The position numbers and the translations under genes are program-made. A stretch of DNA of 64,000 nt, taken from the NCBI GenBank assembly GCA_963739795.1, contig CAVUBL010000017.1, positions 62,001 through 126,000 on the forward strand. The letters are read 5' to 3'. The notes beneath the pieces are model-generated. The model saw only the letters and a program-made list of their open reading frames with translations, did no database searches and was not told the origin of the DNA. This document shows, piece by piece, positions 46,575 through 54,850 of this stretch (position 1 is its first letter; each line of letters starts with the position of its first letter). The stretch comes from CAVUBL01 sp963739795. Lineage in GTDB: Bacteria; Acidobacteriota; Thermoanaerobaculia; Multivoradales; DATKCC01.

Positions 46575-47111
46575 ATGCCCAACCACTACCCCCAGGAAGC
46601 TGCCCTGCGCGACGGCCGCCGGGTGCTGATCCGACCCTTCACGGCCCAGGACACGGAGGCGCTTTTCGAGTTCTTCCAGGGGCTGCCGCACGAGACCCGG
46701 CGCTTCGCCTGGGACCGGATCGGCGACCGCGGCCTGGTCGAGAGCTGGGGGCAGAACCTGGATTACGGGAAGGTCTTCCCTCTCATCGCGGTGGATGGGA
46801 CGCGGATCGTCGCCGACGCCACCCTGCACCGGCGCGACGGCGGACCGCTCCGGCTGGTGGGCCGGGTCAAGTGGCTGATCGACCCGGAGTTCCGGGGCGT
46901 GGGCCTCGGCACCCTCCTGGTGAATCACTTCATCGCGACGGCGCGGGCCAACGGCCTGCGTCACCTGAGCTGCATGTTGATCTCGGACCTCGAGGCGGAC
47001 GCGGTGGAGACCCTGAAGGACCTGGGGTTCGAGACGTACTCCGTCCCCGGGTACGGTACCGATCCGGACGGCAACCAGCACGACATGACGAAGCTGGTTT
47101 TCGCGCTCTGA
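46575..47111 (+). CDS. GNAT-family N-acetyltransferase
   Basis: A 178-residue protein from the ATG at 46575, with GGAGAACGGAG shortly upstream. It shows the GNAT pattern: beta strand LIRPFTAQDTEALFEFF, then VKWLIDPEFRGVGLGTLLV, in which RGVGLGT is the acetyl-CoA pyrophosphate-binding Q/RxxGxG/A loop, then an ISDLEADAVETLKDLGF segment typical of the C-terminal part. The likely reaction is transfer of an acetyl group from acetyl-CoA to an amine; the substrate is unknown. It resembles the acetyltransferase domain found on some acyl-CoA synthetase (Pat-like) proteins, but stands alone here. It diverges from the LPXTG gene, and a dispersed repeat follows its stop. Confidence 0.82.
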   Translation: MPNHYPQEAALRDGRRVLIRPFTAQDTEALFEFFQGLPHETRRFAWDRIGDRGLVESWGQNLDYGKVFPLIAVDGTRIVADATLHRRDGGPLRLVGRVKWLIDPEFRGVGLGTLLVNHFIATARANGLRHLSCMLISDLEADAVETLKDLGFETYSVPGYGTDPDGNQHDMTKLVFAL

Positions 47112-47113
47112 TC

Positions 47114-47178
47114 GGATTCCCCCCACATCCCCTCGATCCCCTTCCCACCCCCGAGGGGGGAAGGGGACGCCCCCTCCC
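47114..47178 (-). repeat. Dispersed ~65-bp G-rich intergenic repeat, copy B
   Basis: The reverse complement aligns with copies A (38962) and C (54750) over the whole length, sharing GGAGGGGGCGTCC and GGGAAGGGGATCGAGGGG. It starts three bases after the GNAT stop and lies between two convergent genes. Confidence 0.8.
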
Positions 47179-47261
47179 GGCCGCGGAACCTCTGGCGGAG
47201 AGGGGGCGGGTGGCGCTCGACAGCTCCAGGCCCGCGCGATCCCTCCTCCGCCGCCACATCC

Positions 47262-48131
47262 CTACAAACCGTGGAGTCTTTGATAGAAGGCGCCCAGCGG
47301 CTCGCCGGGGCGGTGGAAGCGGAAGAACTCGCCGAGCTCGGCCTCGGCCGGCGCCACGCCCCGCGCCTCCGACCACTTGAGAAAGGGCACCAGAAGCGGC
47401 GTGGCGTGCTCGAGCTCCAGGCGTAGCAGGCGAGCCGTGATCCCGCCCTCGGCCAGGAACCCGGTGCTCTCGTAGATCGCGAGCGTCTCGTCCACGTCGT
47501 AGTCGACCTGCCGGAGGTCCACCCGCCAGGGGCCGGTCTCGCCGGCGCGCTCGAAGATCGCGTACTGGGCGCGCCGGTCGCCGTTGAAGGGCAGGCCCAC
47601 CGAGCCCACGTTGACCACCGTTCCGTCCGGCAGCTCCCGGTGGAGCGGGCGGTGGGTGTGGGCGCAGACCAGGAGGGTCTCCTCGATCTCGGCCAGGTGC
47701 TCGCCGAGCCGGGTGTCGGAGAGCCAGGGACCGATGCCCTCCCGGGTCGTGCTCGGCGTCCCGTGGACCAGGCGCAGGCCGGGGTCGAGGCGCGAGGTGA
47801 TGGAGAAGGGCAGTCGGCCGATGAGCTCGGCCTCCTCGTCGCCCAGCTCGGCCGCCATCCAGCGCGAAGCCGACCACTCGCCGGCGTGACGCCAGGCGTC
47901 GGGGATCTCGCCGCGCCGGAAGCCGAGAACGTACTCCTCGTGGTTGCCCCGGATCACCGGCCAGCCGAGGTCGGCGATCCGCCGCACGACGGCGCTCCCC
48001 TGGGGCCCGCGCCCCACCATGTCGCCCCCCACCAGGACCTCGTCCGGCGCCTGGGCGGAGAGGTCGGCGAGGACCGCCTCCAGGGCCGGCACGTTGCCGT
48101 GGATGTCGGAGATGACGGCGACTCGGGGCAT
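47262..48131 (-). CDS. Calcineurin-like metallophosphoesterase (YfcE/diadenosine tetraphosphatase-like)
   Basis: The ATG at 48131 starts MPRVAVISDIHGN, so the first metal-binding motif directly follows the start; the product is 289 residues. The five blocks of the fold are seen: DIHGN, GGDMVGRGP, RGNHE, VHGTP and CAHTHRP. These bind two metal ions and hydrolyse a phosphoester. Short single-domain members act on cyclic nucleotides, diadenosine polyphosphates or generic phosphodiesters; the substrate cannot be read here. The protein is cytoplasmic, with no signal peptide. It diverges from the GT-C-like gene with 99 bases between starts and converges on the GNAT gene. Confidence 0.88.
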   Translation of the reverse strand: MPRVAVISDIHGNVPALEAVLADLSAQAPDEVLVGGDMVGRGPQGSAVVRRIADLGWPVIRGNHEEYVLGFRRGEIPDAWRHAGEWSASRWMAAELGDEEAELIGRLPFSITSRLDPGLRLVHGTPSTTREGIGPWLSDTRLGEHLAEIEETLLVCAHTHRPLHRELPDGTVVNVGSVGLPFNGDRRAQYAIFERAGETGPWRVDLRQVDYDVDETLAIYESTGFLAEGGITARLLRLELEHATPLLVPFLKWSEARGVAPAEAELGEFFRFHRPGEPLGAFYQRLHGL

Positions 48132-48230
48132 CGTGGTCTGTGGAACCGGGCGGCGCGCGCCCTCCATTCCGCGCGAGCATACTGGAAGCCGCCGCGCTGA
48201 TAGGCTGCGTCGAACCCGAGCCCACGCCCG

Positions 48231-50240
48231 ATGCAACCCCTCTCAGGCCCCGTCTCCGCTCCCGGGCCCTCGCCGGCCCGGCGCACGACCCTCACCGCGG
48301 GCGTCTTCGTCCTCGCCTTCGCGATCCTGGCGCCGACCTTCTTCTGGCTGCCCGTTCTCTACGACGTCGACTCCTACTACCACCTGGCGGCGGCCCGGGC
48401 CTACGCCGAGCCCGGCACGCTCCACGAGCTGCCGTGGGCCCGGTTCAGCCTGATGCACGACGGCTTCGGGGACAAGGAGCTCCTGTTCCACCAGATCCTC
48501 CGGCCGTTCGCCTCCTGGATGGACCCGACCGACGGAGGGCGCCTGGCCCTGGCGCTGTTCGACGCGGCGCTCGCGGCGCTCCTCGCCTGGCTCGGCATGA
48601 GCCTGGCGGCAAGCTCCTGGGGGGCGATCCTCCCCCTCGGGCTGGTGCTGGCCTCGGCGGAGTACGACTGGCGCCTGGTGCGCCTGCGGCCGGAGCTTCT
48701 CGCCCTGATCCTCTTCCTGCTCGCGGTGGCCGCGGCCGGCCGCCGGCGCTACCGTCTGTTGGGGGTCGTGGCCCTCGTCTTCACCCTCTCGTACACCGCG
48801 TTCCAGGCTCTCCTGGGCCTTGCCGGCCTGCTCTTCCTCTGGCGTGGTTGGGCCCGGCGCCGCTGGGACTGGGGGCTGGTCCTCTATCCGCTCCTCGGCG
48901 TCGGGCTGGGGCTGGTGGTCCACCCCCAGTTCCCGGCGAACCTGCACGTCTGGTGGGTCCAGAACGTGGACTTTTTCCGCTACAAGGGCACCCTCGACGT
49001 GGGCACCGAGATTCGGGCCCGACCCACGGACAAGATGCTCTTCGACAGCCTGGGGTGGTGGCCGGCCCTGGTCGCCTTGTGGCTGGCGGCTCGGCCCCTC
49101 GGCGGCCACCGGGAAGAGCGCACCCTCGCCCAGGCGGAGTCCGACGAGGCGACGGCCGACGCCTTCTCTCTGGGCGCCCTGGTGTTCTGCGTCCTCTATC
49201 TCTTGATGGGCCGGTTCGTCCTCTACTCGCTGCCCTTCGCCACTCTGGCGCTGCTCGCCGAGCTGCGCCGCCGCGGGCTCCGGCCGGGGGTCTGGATGCG
49301 CCTGCCGGGCGGGCGTTCGCGCCGGGCCCGGGTGCCCCTCGCGGCGGTGTTGATCCTGTGCGCCGCGGCGAGCTTCCCCAAGGTCTGGCACCTGGTGAGC
49401 CGGCTGCCCGGCCCGGCGGACGAGCCGCCGCGGGCCCGGGAGACCGCATGGCGCGATCTGGGCCGCGCCATGCCCCAGGGCGCCCGGGTCGCTGCGCCCT
49501 GGGGCTCGACCGAGGCGTACGTGCTCTTCGCCGGCCAGGCGCGCTATCTGAACGTCCTCGACCCGGTCTTCATGGTGTTGCCCTACCCCCGGATCTACAC
49601 GCTCCAGCGGGCGGTCTTCGAGGGCGAGGAGCCGGACGTGCCGCTGGTCGCTACGGGGCCCCTCGAGAGCGACTACCTGGCCCAGTCCAACGTCCTGGGG
49701 AGCCGGCTCCTGGGGAGGCGGCTGGCGCACGATCCCCGGGTAGAGAAGGTGTTCGACGAAAAGGATCTGCTGGTGCGCTTCGTCCCGGGCAGGAACGCGG
49801 GCTTCTTCCTGGACTGGGAGGCGCGACCGGTGGGCTCCAAGTCGGGCTCGGGCTCGGGCTCGGGATCGGGTTGGCACCTCTACCCGCGGGCGTCGACGGC
49901 GGCGGGGCGGGCGATGGAGGGGTACGTGGACGCGCACCGGGTGGTGAGCGGGGAGCACTGCGTGGAGCTCCGGCACTCTCTCCAGGTCGACGAGCGGGAG
50001 CTGAGGGTGGTGGAGCTGGCGCCGTACGGGCCGGCGGTGCTGTCGCTGGACGGGCGGGTGCTGACGAAGGTGGACGGGGACCTGTGGGCGGTGCTCGGGG
50101 AGGGGGTCCAGGTGCCGCTGGAACTGTCGCCCGGGGCGCACGAGCTGGAGGTCACGTCGTGCCCGGCCCGGGCGCGGCCGGAGCGGAACGGGTTCTACCT
50201 GCTGGACCGAACGCCGAGCGGGGCCGGGCCGCGGGAGTAA
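48231..50240 (+). CDS. Polytopic membrane protein, GT-C/STT3-like
   Basis: A 669-residue protein with about ten hydrophobic helices in the first 400 residues and a soluble C-terminal region. The first extracytoplasmic loop has LYDVDSYYHLAAARAYAE, which resembles the acidic motif plus YYH seen in GT-C enzymes such as STT3/AglB oligosaccharyltransferases. The C-terminal part (about 530-669) is beta-rich and carries an SGSGSGSGSG run. If it is a GT-C member it would transfer a sugar from a lipid carrier onto an envelope acceptor. This rests on one motif and topology, so it is tentative; an uncharacterised membrane protein family is the alternative. It diverges from the phosphoesterase gene. Confidence 0.65.
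   Translation: MQPLSGPVSAPGPSPARRTTLTAGVFVLAFAILAPTFFWLPVLYDVDSYYHLAAARAYAEPGTLHELPWARFSLMHDGFGDKELLFHQILRPFASWMDPTDGGRLALALFDAALAALLAWLGMSLAASSWGAILPLGLVLASAEYDWRLVRLRPELLALILFLLAVAAAGRRRYRLLGVVALVFTLSYTAFQALLGLAGLLFLWRGWARRRWDWGLVLYPLLGVGLGLVVHPQFPANLHVWWVQNVDFFRYKGTLDVGTEIRARPTDKMLFDSLGWWPALVALWLAARPLGGHREERTLAQAESDEATADAFSLGALVFCVLYLLMGRFVLYSLPFATLALLAELRRRGLRPGVWMRLPGGRSRRARVPLAAVLILCAAASFPKVWHLVSRLPGPADEPPRARETAWRDLGRAMPQGARVAAPWGSTEAYVLFAGQARYLNVLDPVFMVLPYPRIYTLQRAVFEGEEPDVPLVATGPLESDYLAQSNVLGSRLLGRRLAHDPRVEKVFDEKDLLVRFVPGRNAGFFLDWEARPVGSKSGSGSGSGSGWHLYPRASTAAGRAMEGYVDAHRVVSGEHCVELRHSLQVDERELRVVELAPYGPAVLSLDGRVLTKVDGDLWAVLGEGVQVPLELSPGAHELEVTSCPARARPERNGFYLLDRTPSGAGPRE
49842..49870 (+). 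repeat. 6-bp in-frame tandem repeat (Ser-Gly)
   Basis: TCGGGC units repeat nearly five times and encode an SGSGSGSGSG linker within the GT-C-like gene. Confidence 0.85.
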
Positions 50241-50288
50241 CATGGTCGGTCTCTGGCGACCTGCCAGATCCTTCGAGGAGACTTCATC

Positions 50289-51239
50289 ATGGCAAACGAG
50301 AAAATCATTGCAGTCGTGGGAGCCACCGGGGCGCAAGGGGGTGGGTTGGCTCGGGCGATCCTGGACGATCCGGACGGTGGGTTCCGGGCGCGGGCGCTGA
50401 CGCGCAAGCCCGAGTCCGAGAAGGCCGAGGCGCTGGCCGCGCGGGGCGCGGAGGTGGTGGCGGCGGACCTCGACGACGTGGAGAGCCTGAAGGCGGCGTT
50501 CGACGGCGCGTACGGGGCCTACTGCGTCACCAACTACTGGGAGCACTTCTCGCCCGAGAAGGAGCTGGCCCAGGCGGCGAACATGGCCGAGGCGGCCCGG
50601 GCGGCCGGCCTCGAGCACGTCGTCTGGTCCACCCTCGAAGACACGCGCCGCTGGGTGCCCTTGGACGACGACCGCATGCCCACCCTGATGGAGAAGTACA
50701 AGGTGCCGCACTTCGACGCCAAGGGGGAGGCCAACCACCTGTTCGCCGACGCCGGCGTGCCCACCACCTACCTGCTGACCGCCTTCTACTGGGACAACTT
50801 CATCTACTTCGGCATGGGGCCGAAGCGGGGCGAGGACGGCAAGCTGGCCATCACCCTGCCCATGGGGGACGCGAAGCTCCCGGGCATCGCGGTCGAGGAC
50901 ATCGGGCGCTGCGCCTACGGCGTGCTCCGGAAGGGTCGCGAGTACGTGGGCAAGACCCCGGGCATTGCCGGCGGGCATCCGACCGGCGCCGAGATGGCGG
51001 CTTCCTTCACCCGGGCGCTGGGCCAGGAGGTGGTGTACAACTCCGTGCCGCCCGAGGTCTATCGCTCGTTCGACTTCCCGGGCGCCGACGATCTGGGAAA
51101 CATGTTCCAGTTCAAGCGGGACTTCAACGACTACTTCTGCGGCGCGCGGAGCCTCGAGGAGTCGCGGGCTCTGAACCCGGCGCTCCAGTCTTTCGACGAG
51201 TGGCTCGACCGGAACAAGGAGCGCATCCCGCTCGAGTGA
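50289..51239 (+). CDS. NmrA/HSCARG-like NAD(P)-binding protein
   Basis: A 316-residue cytoplasmic protein with AGGAG upstream of the ATG at 50289. It starts MANEKIIAVVGATGAQGGGLA, in which VGATGAQGG is the NAD(P)-binding glycine loop of atypical short-chain dehydrogenases of the NmrA family. Segments RALTRKP, AADLDDVESL and a central WSTLEDTR follow the NmrA/HSCARG pattern, in which the usual YxxxK catalytic pair is altered (here LMEKYKVPHFDAKGE). Members sense the NADP(H) ratio or act as quinone/ether reductases. It stands alone between unrelated genes, with no sign of an operon other than a 27-base gap to the lipoprotein start. Confidence 0.87.
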   Translation: MANEKIIAVVGATGAQGGGLARAILDDPDGGFRARALTRKPESEKAEALAARGAEVVAADLDDVESLKAAFDGAYGAYCVTNYWEHFSPEKELAQAANMAEAARAAGLEHVVWSTLEDTRRWVPLDDDRMPTLMEKYKVPHFDAKGEANHLFADAGVPTTYLLTAFYWDNFIYFGMGPKRGEDGKLAITLPMGDAKLPGIAVEDIGRCAYGVLRKGREYVGKTPGIAGGHPTGAEMAASFTRALGQEVVYNSVPPEVYRSFDFPGADDLGNMFQFKRDFNDYFCGARSLEESRALNPALQSFDEWLDRNKERIPLE

Positions 51240-51266
51240 CCCGTCGTGAAGGGAGGGCAAGGCCTC

Positions 51267-51761
51267 ATGAGCCAAGACTCGCGAAGTGCTCGACGCGTGG
51301 CCGCGTCGGTCGTTGTCGTGCTCGTGGTGACCGCGAGCCTTGCGGCGTGTGCGGGAACCCGTCAACAGCACGTGCACCGGATGGGCCACACGGTGATGCC
51401 CTTCGACATGTCGAGAGCCGTCCACGTGTTCGAGATGACGGAGTCCGGAGGCGTGATGCGGGTCGTGTCCAAGGACCCCCGAGCGACGCGGCAGATCGCC
51501 CTCATCCAGCAGCACCTCCAGCACGAGGCCGCGAGGTTCCAGCAGGGTGATTACGGCGATCCGGCGAAGCTGCATGGCGCCGACATGCCGGGCCTCGCGG
51601 AGCTCGAGGCCGGCGCCTCCGAGGTCGAGGTCTCGTACGCGGCCCTCCCCGCGGGCGCCGAAATCACCTTCGAGACGGCCGATCTCCACCTGCTGACCGC
51701 AGTGCACCGGTGGTTCGGTGCCCAGCTCTCCGAGCACGGTGCCGACGCCCGGGCGGAGTAG
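51267..51761 (+). CDS. Small lipoprotein of unknown function
   Basis: The ATG at 51267 gives 164 residues (a GTG at 51246 would add seven). A signal peptide ends in the lipobox SLAAC, so the mature protein begins with a lipidated Cys at about residue 28. The rest is soluble and His-rich (HVHRMGHTVMPFDM, HLQHEAARFQQGDYGDP, HGADMPGL), ending with ETADLHLLTAVHRWFGAQLSEHG, written in parts: ETADLHLLTAVHRW and FGAQLSEHG. The His spacing hints at metal binding. Similar short proteins occur in environmental genomes without known role. It follows the NmrA-like gene by 27 bases and precedes the DinB-like gene by 46. Confidence 0.7.
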   Translation: MSQDSRSARRVAASVVVVLVVTASLAACAGTRQQHVHRMGHTVMPFDMSRAVHVFEMTESGGVMRVVSKDPRATRQIALIQQHLQHEAARFQQGDYGDPAKLHGADMPGLAELEAGASEVEVSYAALPAGAEITFETADLHLLTAVHRWFGAQLSEHGADARAE

Positions 51762-51807
51762 GCCGTCGATGGCGACCCTATAATCGCGGCGACAAAGGAG
51801 GTTTTCC

Positions 51808-52314
51808 ATGGCGCACCTGGCCCAGCAGTACCTGGACGTCTACCAGCGCGAGCACGAGATCACCATGAAGGTGCTCCGCGCCTATCCCGCCGACAAGGCC
51901 GACCTGCGGCCCCACGCGAAGTGCAAGACGGCCCGCGAGCTCGCCTGGGTGTTCGCGGTCGAGCGCGTCCTGGGCACCAGCGTGATGCACGACCAGCTCG
52001 CCGAGCTCATGGAGAACGGCGGCGGCTCGCCGCCCCCGCCGCCCGAGAGCTGGGACGAGGTCCTCGCGGCGATCGAGGCGCGCCACAAGGAGTTCAGCGA
52101 CCTCATCGCCTCCTACAGCGACGAGGACTTCCGCGCTCCGGTCCATTTCTTCGCCGGGCCGAAGAAGATCGAGCCCCTGCCCCGCAACGACGTCGCCTGG
52201 TTCCTGCTTCACGACCAGATCCACCACCGCGGGCAGTTCTCGATCTACCTGCGCATGGCCGACGGCAAGGTGCCCAGCATCTACGGGCCCTCCGCCGACG
52301 AGCCGTGGACGTAG
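51808..52314 (+). CDS. DinB-like four-helix bundle protein
   Basis: A 168-residue protein with AAAGGAGG upstream of its ATG. The helical pattern and the C-terminal DVAWFLLHDQIHHRGQFSIY match the DinB/YfiT-like superfamily, in which a His from an early helix and two later His residues (in HDQIHHRGQ) form a metal site. An early candidate is the His in LRPHAKCKTARELAWV. These proteins are often metal-dependent thiol transferases or uncharacterised stress proteins. It ends about 100 bases before the first of two inverted-repeat elements. Function beyond the fold is not known. Confidence 0.85.
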   Translation: MAHLAQQYLDVYQREHEITMKVLRAYPADKADLRPHAKCKTARELAWVFAVERVLGTSVMHDQLAELMENGGGSPPPPPESWDEVLAAIEARHKEFSDLIASYSDEDFRAPVHFFAGPKKIEPLPRNDVAWFLLHDQIHHRGQFSIYLRMADGKVPSIYGPSADEPWT

Positions 52315-52411
52315 CCGTCCTCGACGAGCCGCGGCGAGATCCTCGCCGCGGCTCGGGCGCCCTCGTCCTCGTCCTCGCCTTCGGCCGAGGCGAACCGTCG
52401 CCGTCGCCGCG

Positions 52412-52693
52412 CTAGGAGTCTGCGCGGCAGAAACGCGCAGTCGCGTTGCGAGCGGCCGTTCGGGGTCGGATACGAGGCACCGCGACGCAGGCGATGCCGA
52501 GCCATCGTCGAGGAGCGGGAACGAAGTAGACGGCCGCACGCCGCCGCAACCCTTCGGGCGCAAGGGGGTTACGGGCTGTCTCCGGCGTTGCTCGTCGTCC
52601 ACGATGTCCCTGCATCGCCTCCTCCTCGCGCCTTGGATCCACCCCGTAAGACCCTTGCGCGCGGCTACGTGTTTCTGCCGCGCAGACTCCTAG
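52412..52693. mobile_element. Non-coding element with ~26-bp terminal inverted repeats
   Basis: The left end (52412-52437) and the reverse complement of the right end (52668-52693) agree at 25 of 26 bases, both beginning CTAGGAGTCTGCGCGGCAG. The 280-bp body has no credible gene. Size and ends suit a MITE-like or other passive element. The end sequence CGTTTCTGCCGCGCAGAC also appears alone at 56078-56095. No target duplication was confirmed. Confidence 0.7.
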
Positions 52694-52871
52694 CCTGGAC
52701 TCTTCATGAGGCGCCGTAGCGAGAGGCGCAAGTGTGTGTGAGATCAGGGCGCACGTAGCGATGAGAGACGCAGGCATACTGGACAGTACGTTGAGGAGCG
52801 AAGAGCGAGTACGCCCTGAGATCGCGTGCAATTGCGGCTCGTAGTAGGTGGCTCGTGAATAGTCCAGGCTA
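52691..52871 (-). mobile_element. MITE-like inverted-repeat element, copy 2
   Basis: A 181-bp element with ends TAGCCTGGACTCTTCATGAG and the near-inverse at 52852-52871 (17 of 20 bases agree). Its reverse complement aligns with the element at 44534-44713. It abuts the previous element, sharing the TAG at 52691-52693, and ends 58 bases before the lepA start, so it probably carries or alters the lepA leader. Confidence 0.75.
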
Positions 52872-52929
52872 GAATGGCCGCCCTTCCGCCGCTCGATCGT
52901 TGCCCGCGGCGGCCTCGGAGCGACCCCGC

Positions 52930-54726
52930 GTGAACCGAATCCGCAACTTCTGCATCATCGCCCACATCGACCACGGCAAGTCGACCCTCGCCGACCGGCT
53001 GATCCAACGCTGCGGCGCGGTGTCGGTGCGGGACTTCCGCAACCAGATCCTCGACTCGATGGACATCGAGCGCGAGCGCGGGATCACCATCAAGTCCAAC
53101 ACCATCACCCTCGACTACACCGCCCGGGACGGCGAGACCTACCGCCTCGACCTGATCGACACGCCCGGCCACGTGGACTTCTCCCACGAGGTGCGCCGCT
53201 CGCTGCTGGCCTCCGAGGGCGCCCTTCTGGTGGTCGACGCCTCCCAGGGCGTCGAGGCCCAGACCGTCGCCAACCTGTACCTGGCTCTGGAGCACGACCT
53301 CGAGATCGTGCCGGTGATCAACAAGATCGACCTGCCCTCGGCCGACGTCGACCGGGTGCGCGAGGAGATCGCCGAAGACCTGGGCCTCGACCCCTTCGAG
53401 GCGGTCCTGTGCTCGGCCAAGGACGGGACGGGCATCGACGACGTCCTGGAGGCCATCGTCACCCGCCTGCCGCCGCCCGCCGGCGACCGGGAGGCGCCCC
53501 TGCGCGCCCTGGTCTTCGACGCCCAGTACGACTCGTACCGGGGCGTGGTGCTCCTGGTGCGGGTGCGCGACGGGGTGATCCGCAAGGGCCAGACCGTCCA
53601 CCTGATGCATACCGGCGCCGACTACCCGGTGGAGGAGGTGGGGCTCCTGTGCCTCAAGGAGGTGCCCGCCGCGGAGCTCGGCACCGGCGCCGTGGGCTAC
53701 GTGATCGCCGGCATCAAGGCCATCAGCGACATCGAGATCGGCGACACGGTGACCGACGCCGACCGCCCGGCCGCCGAGCCCCTGCCCGGCTACCAAGAGG
53801 CCAAGCCGGTCGTCTTCGCCTCGATCTACCCCATGGCCACCGACGACTACGAAGACCTGGCCAAGGCCCTGGACAAGCTGGCCCTCAACGACGCCGCCCT
53901 GACCTACGAGAAGGACTCCTCGACCGCCCTCGGCTTCGGCTTCCGCTGCGGCTTCCTGGGGCTCCTGCACCTGGACGTGGTCCAGGAGCGCCTGCGCCGG
54001 GAGTTCGACCTGGCCCTCCTGCTGTCGGCGCCGTCGGTGCGCTACCGGATCACTCTCACCTCGGGCGAGACGGTCCAGGTGGACAACCCGGCCCTTTTCC
54101 CCGACCCCTCGGAGATCGACTCGGCCGAGGAGCCGTACATCAAGGCTTCGATCATGATGCCCGAGCGCTACATCGGGCCGGTGATGGAGCTCTGCCGGGA
54201 GCGCCGCGGCGAGGAGACGACCTTCCGCTACCTCTCCGTCGGGCGCGTGGAGATGACCTCCGAGCTGCCCCTGGCCGAGGTGCTCTACGACTTCTACGAT
54301 CGCTTGAAGTCGATCACTCAAGGATATGGATCGTTCGACTACGAGCTCCTCGACGATCGCCCCACCGACCTGGTCAAGGTGGACATCCTGGTCAACGGTG
54401 AGCCGGTCGACGCCCTGGCCCAGCTCGTCCACCGGGACAAGGCGCGCGCCCGGGCCCTCGTCTACTGCGAGCGCCTGGCCGAGACGATCCCGCGCCAGCA
54501 GTTCAAGATCGCGATCCAGGGGGCGATCGGCGGCACGATCATCGCCCGCACCACGATCAACCCGTACCGCAAGGACGTGACCGCCAAGTGCTACGGCGGT
54601 GACATCACCCGGAAGCGCAAGCTCCTCGAGAAGCAGCGCGAGGGCAAGAAGCGGATGAAGATCGTGGGCGCGGTGGAGATCCCCCAGGAGGCGTTCGTGG
54701 CCGTCCTGAAGTCCGATCCCGGGTAG
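52930..54726 (+). CDS. lepA: Elongation factor 4 (LepA), ribosome back-translocase GTPase
   Basis: The GTG at 52930 gives 598 residues, the usual LepA length, and has CGGAG nine bases upstream; a TTG at 52900 is less likely. The G domain is complete: AHIDHGKSTLADRL (P-loop), the switch region with RERGITIKSNT, DTPGHVDF, and NKIDLPSAD for guanine recognition. The LepA-specific C-terminal domain is present (YRKDVTAKCYGGDITRKRKL, given here as YRKDVTAKCYGG then DITRKRKLLEKQREGKKRMK). The protein binds stalled ribosomes and aids initiation or back-translocation under ionic stress. It stands as a single gene behind a repeat nest, with a dispersed repeat after its stop. Confidence 0.98.
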   Translation: MNRIRNFCIIAHIDHGKSTLADRLIQRCGAVSVRDFRNQILDSMDIERERGITIKSNTITLDYTARDGETYRLDLIDTPGHVDFSHEVRRSLLASEGALLVVDASQGVEAQTVANLYLALEHDLEIVPVINKIDLPSADVDRVREEIAEDLGLDPFEAVLCSAKDGTGIDDVLEAIVTRLPPPAGDREAPLRALVFDAQYDSYRGVVLLVRVRDGVIRKGQTVHLMHTGADYPVEEVGLLCLKEVPAAELGTGAVGYVIAGIKAISDIEIGDTVTDADRPAAEPLPGYQEAKPVVFASIYPMATDDYEDLAKALDKLALNDAALTYEKDSSTALGFGFRCGFLGLLHLDVVQERLRREFDLALLLSAPSVRYRITLTSGETVQVDNPALFPDPSEIDSAEEPYIKASIMMPERYIGPVMELCRERRGEETTFRYLSVGRVEMTSELPLAEVLYDFYDRLKSITQGYGSFDYELLDDRPTDLVKVDILVNGEPVDALAQLVHRDKARARALVYCERLAETIPRQQFKIAIQGAIGGTIIARTTINPYRKDVTAKCYGGDITRKRKLLEKQREGKKRMKIVGAVEIPQEAFVAVLKSDPG

Positions 54727-54749
54727 AAGACATGGCTCCCTGGCGTGCC

Positions 54750-54814
54750 GGGAGGGGGCGTCCTCTTCCCCCCGCGAGGGTGGGAAGGGGATCGAGGGGA
54801 TGCGGGGGCGATCC
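54750..54814 (+). repeat. Dispersed ~65-bp G-rich intergenic repeat, copy C
   Basis: The third copy, same orientation as copy A, with GGAGGGGGCGTCC near the start and GGGCGATCC at the end. It lies between lepA and the binding-protein gene. Confidence 0.8.
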
Positions 54815-54850
54815 AATCTGGCATTGGTCTTGCTCTCTCGGCCCCTCGCC

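Noticed and set aside
52412..52831. Minus-strand frame across the inverted-repeat elements
   Set aside because: No protein-like features; it simply spans two non-coding repeats.
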